Source: an uncultured Pelagibacteraceae bacterium (GTDB lineage Bacteria > Pseudomonadota > Alphaproteobacteria > Pelagibacterales > Pelagibacteraceae). Taken from it: a stretch of DNA of 64,000 nucleotides. The notes below the pieces were generated by a model. The model was not told the DNA's origin, searched no databases, and saw only the letters and a program-made list of their open reading frames with translations. The DNA is taken from the NCBI GenBank assembly GCA_902573235.1, contig CACGIZ010000002.1:1-64000 (forward strand), read 5' to 3'. The translations under genes were made by a program, and so were the position numbers. Below, piece by piece: positions 41,870-52,329 of this stretch (positions within the stretch are counted from its first letter, which is position 1; each line of letters begins with the position of its first letter).

Positions 41870-42268
41870 ATGTTTAAAAAATTTCTATTAAATTTAAAAA
41901 TATTTTTCTATATTGCAAATATAATATTAATTTCTCTGTATGTCTTTCCTGGGAGCATATTGGGTTGGTTTTTGTATAATGATGCAGGTTTACAACCTCA
42001 AATTTCCCCAGATTTTATAGTTTCATCTAATCATGTTTTTGCTTTTTCTGTATTAACTATTTTAGGCTACATATCGTATGAGAGTAAAAAATTAAATTTA
42101 GTATTTATTTATCTATTTTTTATTTCTATATTTTTGGAATTATTACACCTTATAATTCCTAATAGGGGTTTTGAATATTCAGATTTATTTGGAAATATTA
42201 CAGGTGTTTTGATAATTTATATCTATTTTCAATTTTACAAATTTTTTTTACGAAGAAATGATAAATAA
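41870..42268 (+). CDS. VanZ-like membrane protein
   Basis: Four-TM-like small membrane protein, LELLHLIIPNRGFEYSDLFGNITG. Confidence 0.65.
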   Translation: MFKKFLLNLKIFFYIANIILISLYVFPGSILGWFLYNDAGLQPQISPDFIVSSNHVFAFSVLTILGYISYESKKLNLVFIYLFFISIFLELLHLIIPNRGFEYSDLFGNITGVLIIYIYFQFYKFFLRRNDK

Positions 42269-42860
42269 AATTTTTAACAATTCATTGATTTTTATATTTT
42301 TTTTTATATCAGCTTGTTCATCAATACCAAAAAACACATCTAATAGTTGCTCGATTTTTAATGAGAGATATCTTTGGTATAAGCACACAAAAAAGACAGA
42401 GCAGAAATGGGGCACACCTATTTATATTCAATTAGCAATTATCAAAATGGAGTCTGATTTTGATTGGTTAGCAAAACCTAAAAGACAAAAAATTTTTAAG
42501 GTAATACCATATAAACGACCTTCAAGTTCATTTGGATATTCTCAAGCAGTTAAAGGAACTTGGGAACAATACAAAAAGGAGACAGGAAATAAACTTGCTA
42601 CGAGAGCAAGATTCAAAGATAGTGTAGACTTTATTGGTTGGTATACAAATAAAACAGAAACTATTTTGAAAATTTCCAAAAAAGATGCTTTTAGGCAATA
42701 TCTTGCTTATCATGAAGGTTGGGGAAATTTCAAATATTACAAAAAAAATAAAAAGGTAATAGGACTAGCAAAAAAAGTTGAGAAACAATCGAATATTTAT
42801 AAAAAACAATTACTAAAGTGTAGTGATAACTTAAATAAAAATAAATATATTATTTTTTAG
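42258..42860 (+). CDS. Lysozyme-like / SLT transglycosylase lipoprotein
   Basis: Lipobox FISAC; IIKMESDF...SSFGYSQAVKGTWEQYKK. Confidence 0.75.
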   Translation: MINKIFNNSLIFIFFFISACSSIPKNTSNSCSIFNERYLWYKHTKKTEQKWGTPIYIQLAIIKMESDFDWLAKPKRQKIFKVIPYKRPSSSFGYSQAVKGTWEQYKKETGNKLATRARFKDSVDFIGWYTNKTETILKISKKDAFRQYLAYHEGWGNFKYYKKNKKVIGLAKKVEKQSNIYKKQLLKCSDNLNKNKYIIF

Positions 42861-45800
42861 ATAATTCTTTTTTTAATTCTATATCTATTACATCAATTCT
42901 TTTGGTATTTTTTGCTAATGCCAAATACATTGAAGGTGTTACATATAAAGTAAAGAAAGTTGAAATTATCATTCCTCCTAAAATAGTAGAGCCAACTGCT
43001 AATCTTGAGCCTTCACCAGCACCTGGACCAATATTTCCAATGACCAGAGGCATCATTGCTATCATTGTACTTAAAGAGGTCATTATAATTGGTCTAAACC
43101 TTACTGCGCAAGCTTCTTTTACGGCTGTATCAATATTTTTTCCAGTTGTTCTAATTTGATTAGCAAAATCAACAATTAAGATACTATTTTTTGTCGAAAT
43201 ACCAATCAGAATAATAAGAGCAATTTGAGAAAAAATATTTATTGAGCTATTAAGAAATAAAATAAATACTAACCCACCAAATATTGCCAACGGAACAGTT
43301 AATACTATTATGAATGGATGAATGAATGAATTAAATGTTGCAGCCATCACTAAATATGCAGTCAACAATGCTAAAGCAAAAATTATAAACAACTCATTGC
43401 TTGTCTCTTTAATTTCCTCAGATTTTCCTTTCCAAGTAATTTGATTTTTTGGGGCCTCACTTGACATAACTTCTTCAAAAAATTTAATTGCCTCTGTTAG
43501 AGTATAACCTTCATTAATATTTGCAGAAATAGTTACAGCTCTTTGTCTATTATACCTAGCAAGTTGTTTTGCTGATCCTTCTTCTTTAAAACTCACTAAA
43601 TTTGCCAATGAAATTAACTTACTATTAGTTTCAGAACGAACAAATATTTTTGAAATACCCTCTTTATTCCTTCTGTCAGATAAATATTGTTGAACTATAA
43701 TAGGATATTCTTTTCCTAATTTATTAAAGGTTGTAATTTTTTTACCACCATAAAGAGTTTCAAGAGTTTCACCTATTGCCTTTGTTGAAACACCTAAATC
43801 TTTCGCTTTATTTTTATTAATTATTAATTTTACCTCAGGTTTATTTCTATTGTAATCTGAGTCAATCCTTGAGAGATTTTTATTTGATCTTAATTTTCTA
43901 ATTATTTTTTTTTGAATTTCTTCTAACTCTTCATAAGTGCTGCCATATATAACCATTTGTACTGGTTTATTGTAACTTGAAACTCTTATAGATTGAGGAG
44001 ATATTGGAAAAGCTAAAGCTTGGGGTAAAGTCACTATTTTACCTATAGCCTCTCTTAAAACAACTTGTTGGCCTTTTTTTCTATTTTTCCAATCATCTAG
44101 TAAGGCAATTATAATAAAACTATTATATGAGTTAGCAGAACTTCCAAATCCTGGAACTCTCATTATAAATCTTGAATAAGGACTATCTTCTGCTTGAAGA
44201 AGAGGTAGCAGTCTTGCCTCTACTTTTTGAGCTTGTTCTTGAGTATATTCAAAAGAACTTCCTTCATCTGTCGCACCAATAATTAAATATGCGCCACGAT
44301 CTTCCATCGGCAATAATTCTTTTTTTGAGAAAGTAAATAATAGTATTGAAGCAATGATTATTAATATTATAAAAATACCTACAGTTCTTGTTTTATAAAT
44401 AACTGTACCCAAAGTTTCTTTATAAAAATTTGCAAAATTTGAAAAAATATTTTCAAATTTTCGGATAATAAATTTTTTAGAAGTTTTTTTATTTAAAAAT
44501 TTGCTAGCTAACATTGGTGATAAAGTTAAAGCTACAAAAGAAGACACAACAATTGAGAATGACAATGCTATTGCAGTTTCTCTAAACAATGTACCAGAAA
44601 TTCCTTTAATAAAAATTAATGGTAAAAAAACAGCCACTAAGATTAACGTAGTTGCAATTATAGCAAATGAAATTTGTTTCGATCCTTTATAAGCTGCTAC
44701 TAAAGAATTTTCTCCATTTTCTATCCTCCTGTATATTGCATCAGTCATGATTACTGAGTCATCTGTTATTATTCCAATTGCTAAAATAAAACTTAGAAGA
44801 ACGAAAATGTTTATTGATAATCCAAATATATAAAGACCAAGAAAAGATGCTATAAGACTAACTGGTAAAGCTATTGCTGGCACTATTACAGCTTTAAGAT
44901 TTCCTAAAAATAAATAAATTATTAAAACAACTAAAATAAAAGCAATAAATAATGTTTTGTAAACTTCCTCTATTGCAGCTTCTACATAGTTTGCTCTATT
45001 AAATGAAACTCTTAAATCTAATTCTTCAGGTAAAGATTTTTTTACCTCTATAATTTTTTTCTTAATTTCATTAGAAAGTTCAACTGTTGAAGCACCACTT
45101 CTAGCATATATACCAATACCAACTGTTTTTAAATTTATTTGATCTTTTGTTTGGGCCTTAAAAAGAGTTTTTTCTGAAACTGGACCAAATTCAACATTTG
45201 CAACATCAGATAACAAAATAACTTTATTATTCTTCTTTTTAATTGGAAGTTGTTTAATTGAATTTATATCGTTGTAAGATTTATCTAAATTAAGAGTGAG
45301 ATCAATGTTATCTGCTTCAAGTGTACCTGCTGGAAGGCTAATATTTTCTCCACGCATTGCAGACTCAACTTCTTTTATAGTTAAGTCATTAGCTGCGAGT
45401 TTAATAGGATCAACCCAAACTCTAATACTTAATTCTCTTAATCCTCCAACTCTAATCCTACCAACATTTTTAACGCTGGAAAATTGGTCTACCAGGAATC
45501 TCTCAGCATAATCTCCTAATTCAAGATCACTCCAGGTTGAGGAGGATAATGATAACCACATTGTGGTAGTGAAACCTGCTGCTCTTTTAAGAATTTGTGG
45601 AGGGTCAGACTCTGATGGAAGGTTATCAACTACTCTTGCAACTCTTTCTCTAATGTCATTGGCAGCATTATCTAAATCGATACTTGTATCAAATTCAACA
45701 TTAATAGTGCTTCTTCCATTTTCTGATTTAGAATCTATATTCTTGATACCTTCTGCTCCTCCTATTACATCCTCAAGAACTTGTGTGACTTCTTGATCAA

Positions 45801-45978
45801 CTATTGAAGCAGCAGCAGATTTATAATCTACTTGGACTTGTACAACGGGGGGCTGTATCCCATTTGGCAACTCTCTTACTGGTAATTTCCAAAAAACAAA
45901 TAATCCAAATATAATTAATATAAGAGACATCACCCATGATACCGTCGGTCTTCTTATACTTAGGTCAGTAATAAACAT
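42850..45978 (-). CDS. RND efflux transporter permease
   Basis: About 1040 aa, LPVRELPNGIQPPVVQV N-terminus, RND loops and GISTKNSILIVDFANQ. Confidence 0.95.
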   Translation of the reverse strand: MFITDLSIRRPTVSWVMSLILIIFGLFVFWKLPVRELPNGIQPPVVQVQVDYKSAAASIVDQEVTQVLEDVIGGAEGIKNIDSKSENGRSTINVEFDTSIDLDNAANDIRERVARVVDNLPSESDPPQILKRAAGFTTTMWLSLSSSTWSDLELGDYAERFLVDQFSSVKNVGRIRVGGLRELSIRVWVDPIKLAANDLTIKEVESAMRGENISLPAGTLEADNIDLTLNLDKSYNDINSIKQLPIKKKNNKVILLSDVANVEFGPVSEKTLFKAQTKDQINLKTVGIGIYARSGASTVELSNEIKKKIIEVKKSLPEELDLRVSFNRANYVEAAIEEVYKTLFIAFILVVLIIYLFLGNLKAVIVPAIALPVSLIASFLGLYIFGLSINIFVLLSFILAIGIITDDSVIMTDAIYRRIENGENSLVAAYKGSKQISFAIIATTLILVAVFLPLIFIKGISGTLFRETAIALSFSIVVSSFVALTLSPMLASKFLNKKTSKKFIIRKFENIFSNFANFYKETLGTVIYKTRTVGIFIILIIIASILLFTFSKKELLPMEDRGAYLIIGATDEGSSFEYTQEQAQKVEARLLPLLQAEDSPYSRFIMRVPGFGSSANSYNSFIIIALLDDWKNRKKGQQVVLREAIGKIVTLPQALAFPISPQSIRVSSYNKPVQMVIYGSTYEELEEIQKKIIRKLRSNKNLSRIDSDYNRNKPEVKLIINKNKAKDLGVSTKAIGETLETLYGGKKITTFNKLGKEYPIIVQQYLSDRRNKEGISKIFVRSETNSKLISLANLVSFKEEGSAKQLARYNRQRAVTISANINEGYTLTEAIKFFEEVMSSEAPKNQITWKGKSEEIKETSNELFIIFALALLTAYLVMAATFNSFIHPFIIVLTVPLAIFGGLVFILFLNSSINIFSQIALIILIGISTKNSILIVDFANQIRTTGKNIDTAVKEACAVRFRPIIMTSLSTMIAMMPLVIGNIGPGAGEGSRLAVGSTILGGMIISTFFTLYVTPSMYLALAKNTKRIDVIDIELKKELSKK

Positions 45979-45979
45979 T

Positions 45980-46849
45980 TTATTTATTTATTGGTTTGAT
46001 TTTTCCCCGAGGTCTGACTTTTTTTAAACCTTCTGCAACAATAATATCTCCAATATTTAAACCTGAAATTATTTCAATACTTTTGTCATCTCTAAGACCT
46101 GTTTTTATCTCAGTTTTATTCGCAATATTCTCACTATTTATTAAGTAAACAAACGATTTATCACCCTCAATCATTACACTTGTGTCGGGAACACTTAACG
46201 AATTTCTTAAGTTAAATTTGACACCTACTTCTAATAATGACCCAGATATCAATTCTGAATTTTTATTCACTATTTTAATTCTAGATAATAAACTTCTTGT
46301 ATCAGCATTTATTCTGCTTGATACAAAGTCTATTTCACCACTAAAAATTTTATCTTTATAGCTAGATATTTTGACATCTACAGGCAAGCCTTTTTTTATT
46401 GATGCTGAATAATTTTCAGGAATTTTTATATCTGAATATATCGTAGAATTGTCATCCAGTGTGATTATTATTATATTATCTGAAACCAGTATGTCCTCAG
46501 TCAGACCAGTGTAGCCAAGAACACCGCTAAAGGGAGCAATAATATTTCCACTTTTCAATTTAATTATAATTTCTCCTTTTTTAACAAAATTTTTTAGTTT
46601 TAAATCTTCAAAAAGATCATCCTTTTTTATTTTAAAAGTTTCAGATTTTTTTGAAATAGCCGTTCCAAAAGTTTCTATTGTTTCTGCAAATTCTTTTTCT
46701 ACAACTTGTGTAACTATTATTCCAGGTGGTGGTATTTTACTAAATTTTTTTTTAAAATGATTTCCAATCATTGTTCTTCCAATAATCACAGTTGCTATGA
46801 TTAAAAAAAACACCAGTATTATAGAAATTGTTTTTGTAGATCTTTTCAT
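45980..46849 (-). CDS. RND periplasmic adaptor (membrane fusion protein)
   Basis: MFP layout; adjacent to RND permease. Confidence 0.88.
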   Translation of the reverse strand: MKRSTKTISIILVFFLIIATVIIGRTMIGNHFKKKFSKIPPPGIIVTQVVEKEFAETIETFGTAISKKSETFKIKKDDLFEDLKLKNFVKKGEIIIKLKSGNIIAPFSGVLGYTGLTEDILVSDNIIIITLDDNSTIYSDIKIPENYSASIKKGLPVDVKISSYKDKIFSGEIDFVSSRINADTRSLLSRIKIVNKNSELISGSLLEVGVKFNLRNSLSVPDTSVMIEGDKSFVYLINSENIANKTEIKTGLRDDKSIEIISGLNIGDIIVAEGLKKVRPRGKIKPINK

Positions 46850-46851
46850 TT

Positions 46852-47670
46852 TTATTTTATTATTCCGTATTCAGCCCATGAGCCGTCGTAAATACAAGGT
46901 TGATATTTATCATTTATTAAAGAATAAGCTAGTGCCAAAACACACGCGGTTACTCCAGATCCACAAGAAAAGACTATGTTTTTTTCATTCAAATTTTTTA
47001 GACTGGAACTAAAAACTTCACGAAGTTTTTCTTTTTCTTTGAAAGTTCCATTTTGATTTAAACAATCCCCAAAAGGTACACAAAATGAATTTTTGATATT
47101 TCCACTTCTCAAACCTTTCCTTGGTTCAGGAACTTTACCTTCAAACCTTTCTTTGCTTCTAGCATCTATCACCTTAAAACTTTGAGAAATGATATTTTCA
47201 TCAATGAATTTCTTACTTTTGACTAATTCTTTTTTTTCAAAACTTTTATACTGTGTATTTGAATTTACAGGAAAATCACTTGTAACCTTTTTATATTCTT
47301 TTAACCATTTTTTTAAACCACCATTCAAAACATGAACCAAATTTGGATCATGGCCAAAATAAATAAAGTTAAACCAACATCTACATGAGCTTACAACATC
47401 AGAATTATCATAGACGATCACTATATCTTCATTTTTAATTCCCATTTCAGATACTATTTTTTCCCAATCAGATTTATCAACCAGCATATGTGGAAGATCA
47501 GTATCCTTTTGAGAATTTTCATCTAAATCAAAAAAAATCGCATTCGGAATATGTTGATTTTTATATTCTTCAAAACCATTTCTTTTTGTTTGTGGCATAT
47601 GCCAAGAACAATCGATTATTTTTACATTATCTAAATTTTTTTCGAGCCAGTTAGTTTCGACTAATGACAT
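46852..47670 (-). CDS. sseA: Thiosulfate/3-mercaptopyruvate sulfurtransferase
   Basis: Two rhodanese domains; active site CGSGVTAC. Confidence 0.9.
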   Translation of the reverse strand: MSLVETNWLEKNLDNVKIIDCSWHMPQTKRNGFEEYKNQHIPNAIFFDLDENSQKDTDLPHMLVDKSDWEKIVSEMGIKNEDIVIVYDNSDVVSSCRCWFNFIYFGHDPNLVHVLNGGLKKWLKEYKKVTSDFPVNSNTQYKSFEKKELVKSKKFIDENIISQSFKVIDARSKERFEGKVPEPRKGLRSGNIKNSFCVPFGDCLNQNGTFKEKEKLREVFSSSLKNLNEKNIVFSCGSGVTACVLALAYSLINDKYQPCIYDGSWAEYGIIK

Positions 47671-47671
47671 T

Positions 47672-48115
47672 TTATCTCTTTTCTAAATATTTTTGATGAT
47701 ATTCTTCAGCAATACAATAATTTTTAAGTAGTGAAATTTTAGTTACAACTCTACCAGATAATTTTTCGTTAACTTGATTTAGAACTTTTTCAGCAATTTT
47801 TTTTTGATTATCATTTAAATAGAAAATTTCACTTCTATATTGTGTACCAAAATCTGGCCCCTGAGAATTAAGAGTAGTGGGATCATGAATTTCAAAAAAA
47901 AATTTTAATATTTTCTCATATGAAACAACTTTTTCATCAAAATCAATTTTAACTACTTCTGCATGATTAGTATTTCCTGTGCAAACCTCTTTATATGTGG
48001 TTTGTGAACTGTCACCTCCACAGTAACCAACTTCAGTTTTAATAACGCCATTAATTTTACTGAATTTAATTTCAGGTCCCCAAAAACATCCAAGTGCTAA
48101 AACTGCTATTTCCAT
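47672..48115 (-). CDS. msrA: Peptide methionine sulfoxide reductase MsrA
   Basis: GCFWGPE, EVGYCGG, AEEYHQKYLEK. Confidence 0.95.
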   Translation of the reverse strand: MEIAVLALGCFWGPEIKFSKINGVIKTEVGYCGGDSSQTTYKEVCTGNTNHAEVVKIDFDEKVVSYEKILKFFFEIHDPTTLNSQGPDFGTQYRSEIFYLNDNQKKIAEKVLNQVNEKLSGRVVTKISLLKNYCIAEEYHQKYLEKR

Positions 48116-48150
48116 TGATTAAGATTTAAATTAATTTACAAATTATTCTT

Positions 48151-49035
48151 ATGCTAAGTAAAAATCAATTAGGATTTTTGTACATGTTTATGTCTGTATG
48201 TGCATTCTCACTTATGGATATAATTGTTAAATGGTCTGTAGATTATCCAATAGGACAGGTTTTATTTTTTAGGGGATTTTTTGGAATACTTTTTTATTTT
48301 TTTATAATACCTAGGGATAGACTTCATAATTTTTATCAAACCAAAAGAGCAGGTTTGCATACGTTAAGGTGTTTATCTGGTTTAATTGCCTTGGTAGCAA
48401 TTTTTATAGCTTTAAGAAAGTTACCACTTGCAACAGTAGTAAGTATTTCTTTTGCAGCACCAATTTTTACAACAATCTTTTCAATTTTTTTATTGAGTGA
48501 AAAAGTTGGAATTTATAGATGGTTAGCAGTAATAGTGGGTTTTATAGGAATATTAGTAATTACTGAACCTGGGATAAGTCAGCTAAACATTTATTATATC
48601 TTTCCTATAATATTTTGTCTTGGGTTATCCTATGTAGCAATTTCTATTAGACAATTATCAACCACAGAGCCAGTTTGGTTAATTTCATTTTATTTTTCTT
48701 TATCAATCACTTTATTAAGTTTTTTAACTATTCCACAAGGATGGGTTATGCCAAATTTACAAGATTTTATTTTATTATCTTTTGTTGGTATTTTTGGTGG
48801 TGTTGCAAATTTATGGTTAGGTCAATCATATAAATATTCAGAGGTTTCTTTAGTAACACCATTAAAATATTTGGCTCTTTTATTTGCGATAATTTTTGGG
48901 TATTTTATTTGGGGTGAGGTACCAACAGTTAAAACTCTAGCAGGAGCATTTTTAGTAATCATTTCAACATTAATTATTTTTAGAAGAGAAATTTACAATA
49001 AAAAAATAATTACATCTAAAACAATCAATGACTAA
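48151..49035 (+). CDS. EamA/DMT-family transporter
   Basis: Ten-TM EamA pattern. Confidence 0.88.
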   Translation: MLSKNQLGFLYMFMSVCAFSLMDIIVKWSVDYPIGQVLFFRGFFGILFYFFIIPRDRLHNFYQTKRAGLHTLRCLSGLIALVAIFIALRKLPLATVVSISFAAPIFTTIFSIFLLSEKVGIYRWLAVIVGFIGILVITEPGISQLNIYYIFPIIFCLGLSYVAISIRQLSTTEPVWLISFYFSLSITLLSFLTIPQGWVMPNLQDFILLSFVGIFGGVANLWLGQSYKYSEVSLVTPLKYLALLFAIIFGYFIWGEVPTVKTLAGAFLVIISTLIIFRREIYNKKIITSKTIND

Positions 49036-49663
49036 AGTTCCGAAATATTGGAATATAGCTAAAAGATATTTATCTAAAAAAGACAAGGTTATGTCTAAAT
49101 TAATCAAAAATTACCAAAGTCCAAATGAAACAATTCTTACATCAAGAAGAGATATATTTTTTTCATTATGTAAAAGTATTATTGGTCAACAAATAAGTGT
49201 TGCTGCCGCAAACTCAGTTTTTTTAAAATTTAAAAAAAAATGTGATAATAAGATTAATCCTAAAATTGTATCAAAATTAAGTGCAAGACAACTAAAAAGA
49301 TGTGGTTTGAGTCGCCAAAAAGTTCTTGGTATTAAAAGTTTAGCAAAACAAATATTAAATAAATCCTTCAATCCAAAATTGATAAAAAATATGAGTGATG
49401 AGGAAGCTATAGATTATCTTTCTAATTTAAGACAAATAGGAAGATGGTCTGCAGAAATGATATTACTTTTTACTTATAATAGATCTGACATTTGGCCAGT
49501 GCAAGATATTGGTCTTTTGCGAGCGATTTCTAAAAATTATAATAAAAGATATTTGCCTCCAGAAAAATTTGTATCCTTACTCAAAAAAAGGTTTTCACCA
49601 TATTGTTCAGTGGCAACTTGGTATTTGTGGAGAAGCATAGATCCTGAACCTATTCAGTACTAA
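49028..49663 (+). CDS. alkA: DNA-3-methyladenine glycosylase II
   Basis: SIIGQQISVAAA, LRQIGRWSAEMILLF, catalytic Asp context WPVQDIGL. Confidence 0.85.
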   Translation: MTKVPKYWNIAKRYLSKKDKVMSKLIKNYQSPNETILTSRRDIFFSLCKSIIGQQISVAAANSVFLKFKKKCDNKINPKIVSKLSARQLKRCGLSRQKVLGIKSLAKQILNKSFNPKLIKNMSDEEAIDYLSNLRQIGRWSAEMILLFTYNRSDIWPVQDIGLLRAISKNYNKRYLPPEKFVSLLKKRFSPYCSVATWYLWRSIDPEPIQY

Positions 49664-49946
49664 ACCCCTCAACGATTTGCATGTGCCTAATGGTAGTTTT
49701 TTTAGCTAAACTCCAACCAGCTTGATATTCTTTTGACTCATGGCATTTTAAAGCTTGTTCATAATTAGGAAATTCCCAAACTACAGTCCGTAAAAAATCA
49801 TCACCATCAAAAGTTGTGTGTTTACCTCCTCTTACTAAAGGTATGCCCCCATAATTTTGTATAATTGGTGTAACGGTCTCAGCATACTGTTTTAAATTTT
49901 CTTGATTATCTACTTTTGTATATAAACTTATCCAATACGCCTTCAT
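49650..49946 (-). CDS. DUF1330 family protein
   Basis: MKAYWISLYTKVDNQENLKQYAE...GGKHTTFDGD. Confidence 0.82.
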   Translation of the reverse strand: MKAYWISLYTKVDNQENLKQYAETVTPIIQNYGGIPLVRGGKHTTFDGDDFLRTVVWEFPNYEQALKCHESKEYQAGWSLAKKTTIRHMQIVEGFSTE

Positions 49947-49989
49947 GATTTCTCCTTTTTAAATAATTTTAATTATGATAATAAATTTC

Positions 49990-50511
49990 ATGGCAGAGAA
50001 ATTAATTATCAGTTTTAATGAATATACTAAAATTGTTGAAAAATTAGCAATACAAATTCACGAAAAATACAAACCTACGGTGTTAGTAGGCATTATGAGA
50101 GGAGCAGCGCCTATCATAGATATTCTATCTAGAATTTTAAAATTACCAATAGCTTATATAGTTATTCAAAGTTATTCAGGAAAAGGAATGGAAGATCAAC
50201 AGGGTCAACTAATGTTTGCAAGAGAAATAAGTTCTTTAGCTAATAATGAAGATTTTAATAAAGTACTTTTGATTGATGATCTTTCTGATACCGGATTAAC
50301 ATTAAATAAAAGTATTGAATGGTTAAAAAACTATGGTCCAACCAAAGATTATATCAAAGAAGTAAAAACAGCTTGTTTATGGAAAAAAAAATCATCTAAA
50401 TTCGAGCCTGATTTCTGCCCTATAAAGCTTGATTCAGATCCTTGGATTGTGCAGCCCACGGAGCACTACGAAGAATTGTCTATTGAAGAAATTATGAAAA
50501 AAAATAAATAA
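49990..50511 (+). CDS. Phosphoribosyltransferase (xanthine/hypoxanthine-guanine type)
   Basis: VLLIDDLSDTGLTL PRPP loop; possible upstream start at 49975. Confidence 0.8.
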   Translation: MAEKLIISFNEYTKIVEKLAIQIHEKYKPTVLVGIMRGAAPIIDILSRILKLPIAYIVIQSYSGKGMEDQQGQLMFAREISSLANNEDFNKVLLIDDLSDTGLTLNKSIEWLKNYGPTKDYIKEVKTACLWKKKSSKFEPDFCPIKLDSDPWIVQPTEHYEELSIEEIMKKNK

Positions 50512-50533
50512 GGCCAGTTTGAACTGGCCTTAT
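50508..50533. terminator. Bidirectional intrinsic terminator between convergent genes
   Basis: ATAAGGCCAGTT-TG-AACTGGCCTTAT perfect 12-bp arms overlapping the phosphoribosyltransferase stop. Confidence 0.85.
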
Positions 50534-50545
50534 ATAATCAGTTAT

Positions 50546-51856
50546 TTATGCTACAGCAAAACTAACAACACTTAAAATTGCTATTACCCATATTGCTGGT
50601 GAAGTTGTTGAAAACTTTCCAGTAAATATCTTAATCAAAGCATAGGAAACAAAAGCCAAAGCTATACCATTGCTGATACTATAAGTTAAAGGCATGGATA
50701 TCATTGCAAGGATAGCGGGAGCAGATTCTGAAATATCGTTCCATTCAATGTCAGTAATATTTCTTATGAAAAGAACAGATACAAAAAGTAAAGCTGCACC
50801 ATCTATTTGTTTAGGCAAACTAGTTGCTAAAGGGGCAAAAAATATACACGCTAAAAATAGAATTCCAATAACCAGAGAAGTCATCCCAGTTTTTCCACCA
50901 GCTTTAACTCCAGCACCAGACTCTACATAACTTGTAACTGTCGTCGTTCCCATCATTGCACCTGCAACAGTACTTACACTATCTGATAACATTGCTTTAT
51001 TGATATCTTGAACTTTACCATCTTTACCAACTTTACCCGCAACATTCGCAACAGATGTTAAAGTTCCAGCTGTGTCAAAAAAATCTATAAATAATAAAGT
51101 AAATATTACTGTAGACATTCCAGCAGTCATTGCAGCTGATAAATCAAATTCAAAAAGATAAGTCATTGGAGGTGGAGCGCTTGCGATACCGTTAAATTTT
51201 GCAAGACCCGTAGCCCAAGCAATTATACTAAAAACCAAAATACCAATGATGATGTTACCTTTAACATTCATTTTGTCCAAAACAATTATTGCGATGAAAG
51301 TCGCACATCCTAATAAAACAAGTGGATCACTTAAGTTACCAAGCTGTACTAATGTAACAGGGTTATCAACAACAACCTCCATAATTTGAAGTCCAATAAT
51401 TGCTAAAAATAAACCTATCCCAGCACCTATCCCTAACTTTAAGCTCTTTGGAATTGAGTTAATTAACCAAGCTCTTATTGGTGTTAGTGATATAATTAAG
51501 AACAATACTCCTGCAACTAATACAGCACCTAAAGCTTCTTGAGGTGAATATCCCATTCCAGCACAAACTCCAAAAGCCACGAACGCATTTATTCCCATTC
51601 CAGGAGCAAGTCCAATTGGCCAAGTTTTTCCATAGAGCGCCATGATAAAACAAGCTAACGCTGTTGCTAAGATAGTTGCAGTATAAACTGCACCAAAATC
51701 AAAGAAACCTTTTTCGGGTCCAGCAAATTCTCCCGATAATATGAAAGGATTTAAAAACATTATATAAGCCATTGTTAAAAAAGTTGTAGTTCCGGCTATT
51801 ACTTCTGTTTTAAAATCAGTTTTATGTTTTTTATAATTAAAATACTTATCAAGCAT
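50546..51856 (-). CDS. NCS2/AzgA-type purine permease
   Basis: VIAGTTTFLTMAYIMFLNPFIL, GLAPGMGINAFVAF. Confidence 0.92.
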   Translation of the reverse strand: MLDKYFNYKKHKTDFKTEVIAGTTTFLTMAYIMFLNPFILSGEFAGPEKGFFDFGAVYTATILATALACFIMALYGKTWPIGLAPGMGINAFVAFGVCAGMGYSPQEALGAVLVAGVLFLIISLTPIRAWLINSIPKSLKLGIGAGIGLFLAIIGLQIMEVVVDNPVTLVQLGNLSDPLVLLGCATFIAIIVLDKMNVKGNIIIGILVFSIIAWATGLAKFNGIASAPPPMTYLFEFDLSAAMTAGMSTVIFTLLFIDFFDTAGTLTSVANVAGKVGKDGKVQDINKAMLSDSVSTVAGAMMGTTTVTSYVESGAGVKAGGKTGMTSLVIGILFLACIFFAPLATSLPKQIDGAALLFVSVLFIRNITDIEWNDISESAPAILAMISMPLTYSISNGIALAFVSYALIKIFTGKFSTTSPAIWVIAILSVVSFAVA

Positions 51857-51983
51857 ATATCCTCCTAATGCTGCAAAAATATTTGATTCTAATAAGAAAT
51901 ACTTCCTTAAAATAATGTTTATTCACAAAATTCAACTTAGAAGTTTATATTTATGCCATAATTATACTGTTAACCTTCCAGTT

Positions 51984-52289
51984 ATGAATAAAATAAAAAT
52001 TATTTTAGTTTCTATTCTATTTTCAATTTTAGTAACAGGATGCCAAACTGTTCAACAAAAAACTGACGCGATTGTAAAAAAAGAAAATGAAAAATTGAGT
52101 AAATTTATAGGGAAGTCTTCCAGTGAACTTCAAATACAATTAGGTAAACCTGACGAAGATTTTAAGAATGCAGAAGGAAATTTAGAACTTATATATAACA
52201 CAAAAAAATACTTAATTCCTTGTGAGAGAAGATTTGAAATAAATTCTGAAAATGTTGTTATAGGTTTTGTATCTAATGGATGTTTTTAA
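51984..52289 (+). CDS. Small lipoprotein, BamE/SmpA-like
   Basis: Signal and lipobox MNKIKIILVSILFSILVTGC; IGKSSSELQIQLGKPDE; start refined from 51915. Confidence 0.7.
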   Translation: MNKIKIILVSILFSILVTGCQTVQQKTDAIVKKENEKLSKFIGKSSSELQIQLGKPDEDFKNAEGNLELIYNTKKYLIPCERRFEINSENVVIGFVSNGCF

Positions 52290-52295
52290 GGCATA

Positions 52296-52318
52296 CTTGC
52301 GAGGACTTGCCTCGCAAG
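52296..52318. terminator. GC-rich hairpin between convergent lipoprotein and hsp20 genes
   Basis: CTTGCGAGG-ACTTG-CCTCGCAAG 9-bp perfect stem; weak T-tract on + side. Confidence 0.55.
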
Positions 52319-52329
52319 CAAGGTTTTAC

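Noticed and set aside
51857-51983. Possible purine riboswitch in the leader of the NCS2 permease
   Set aside because: I could not find the three-way-junction core motifs; only a strong SD (AGGAGGATAT) and an AACTT-AG-AAGTT inverted repeat were visible.
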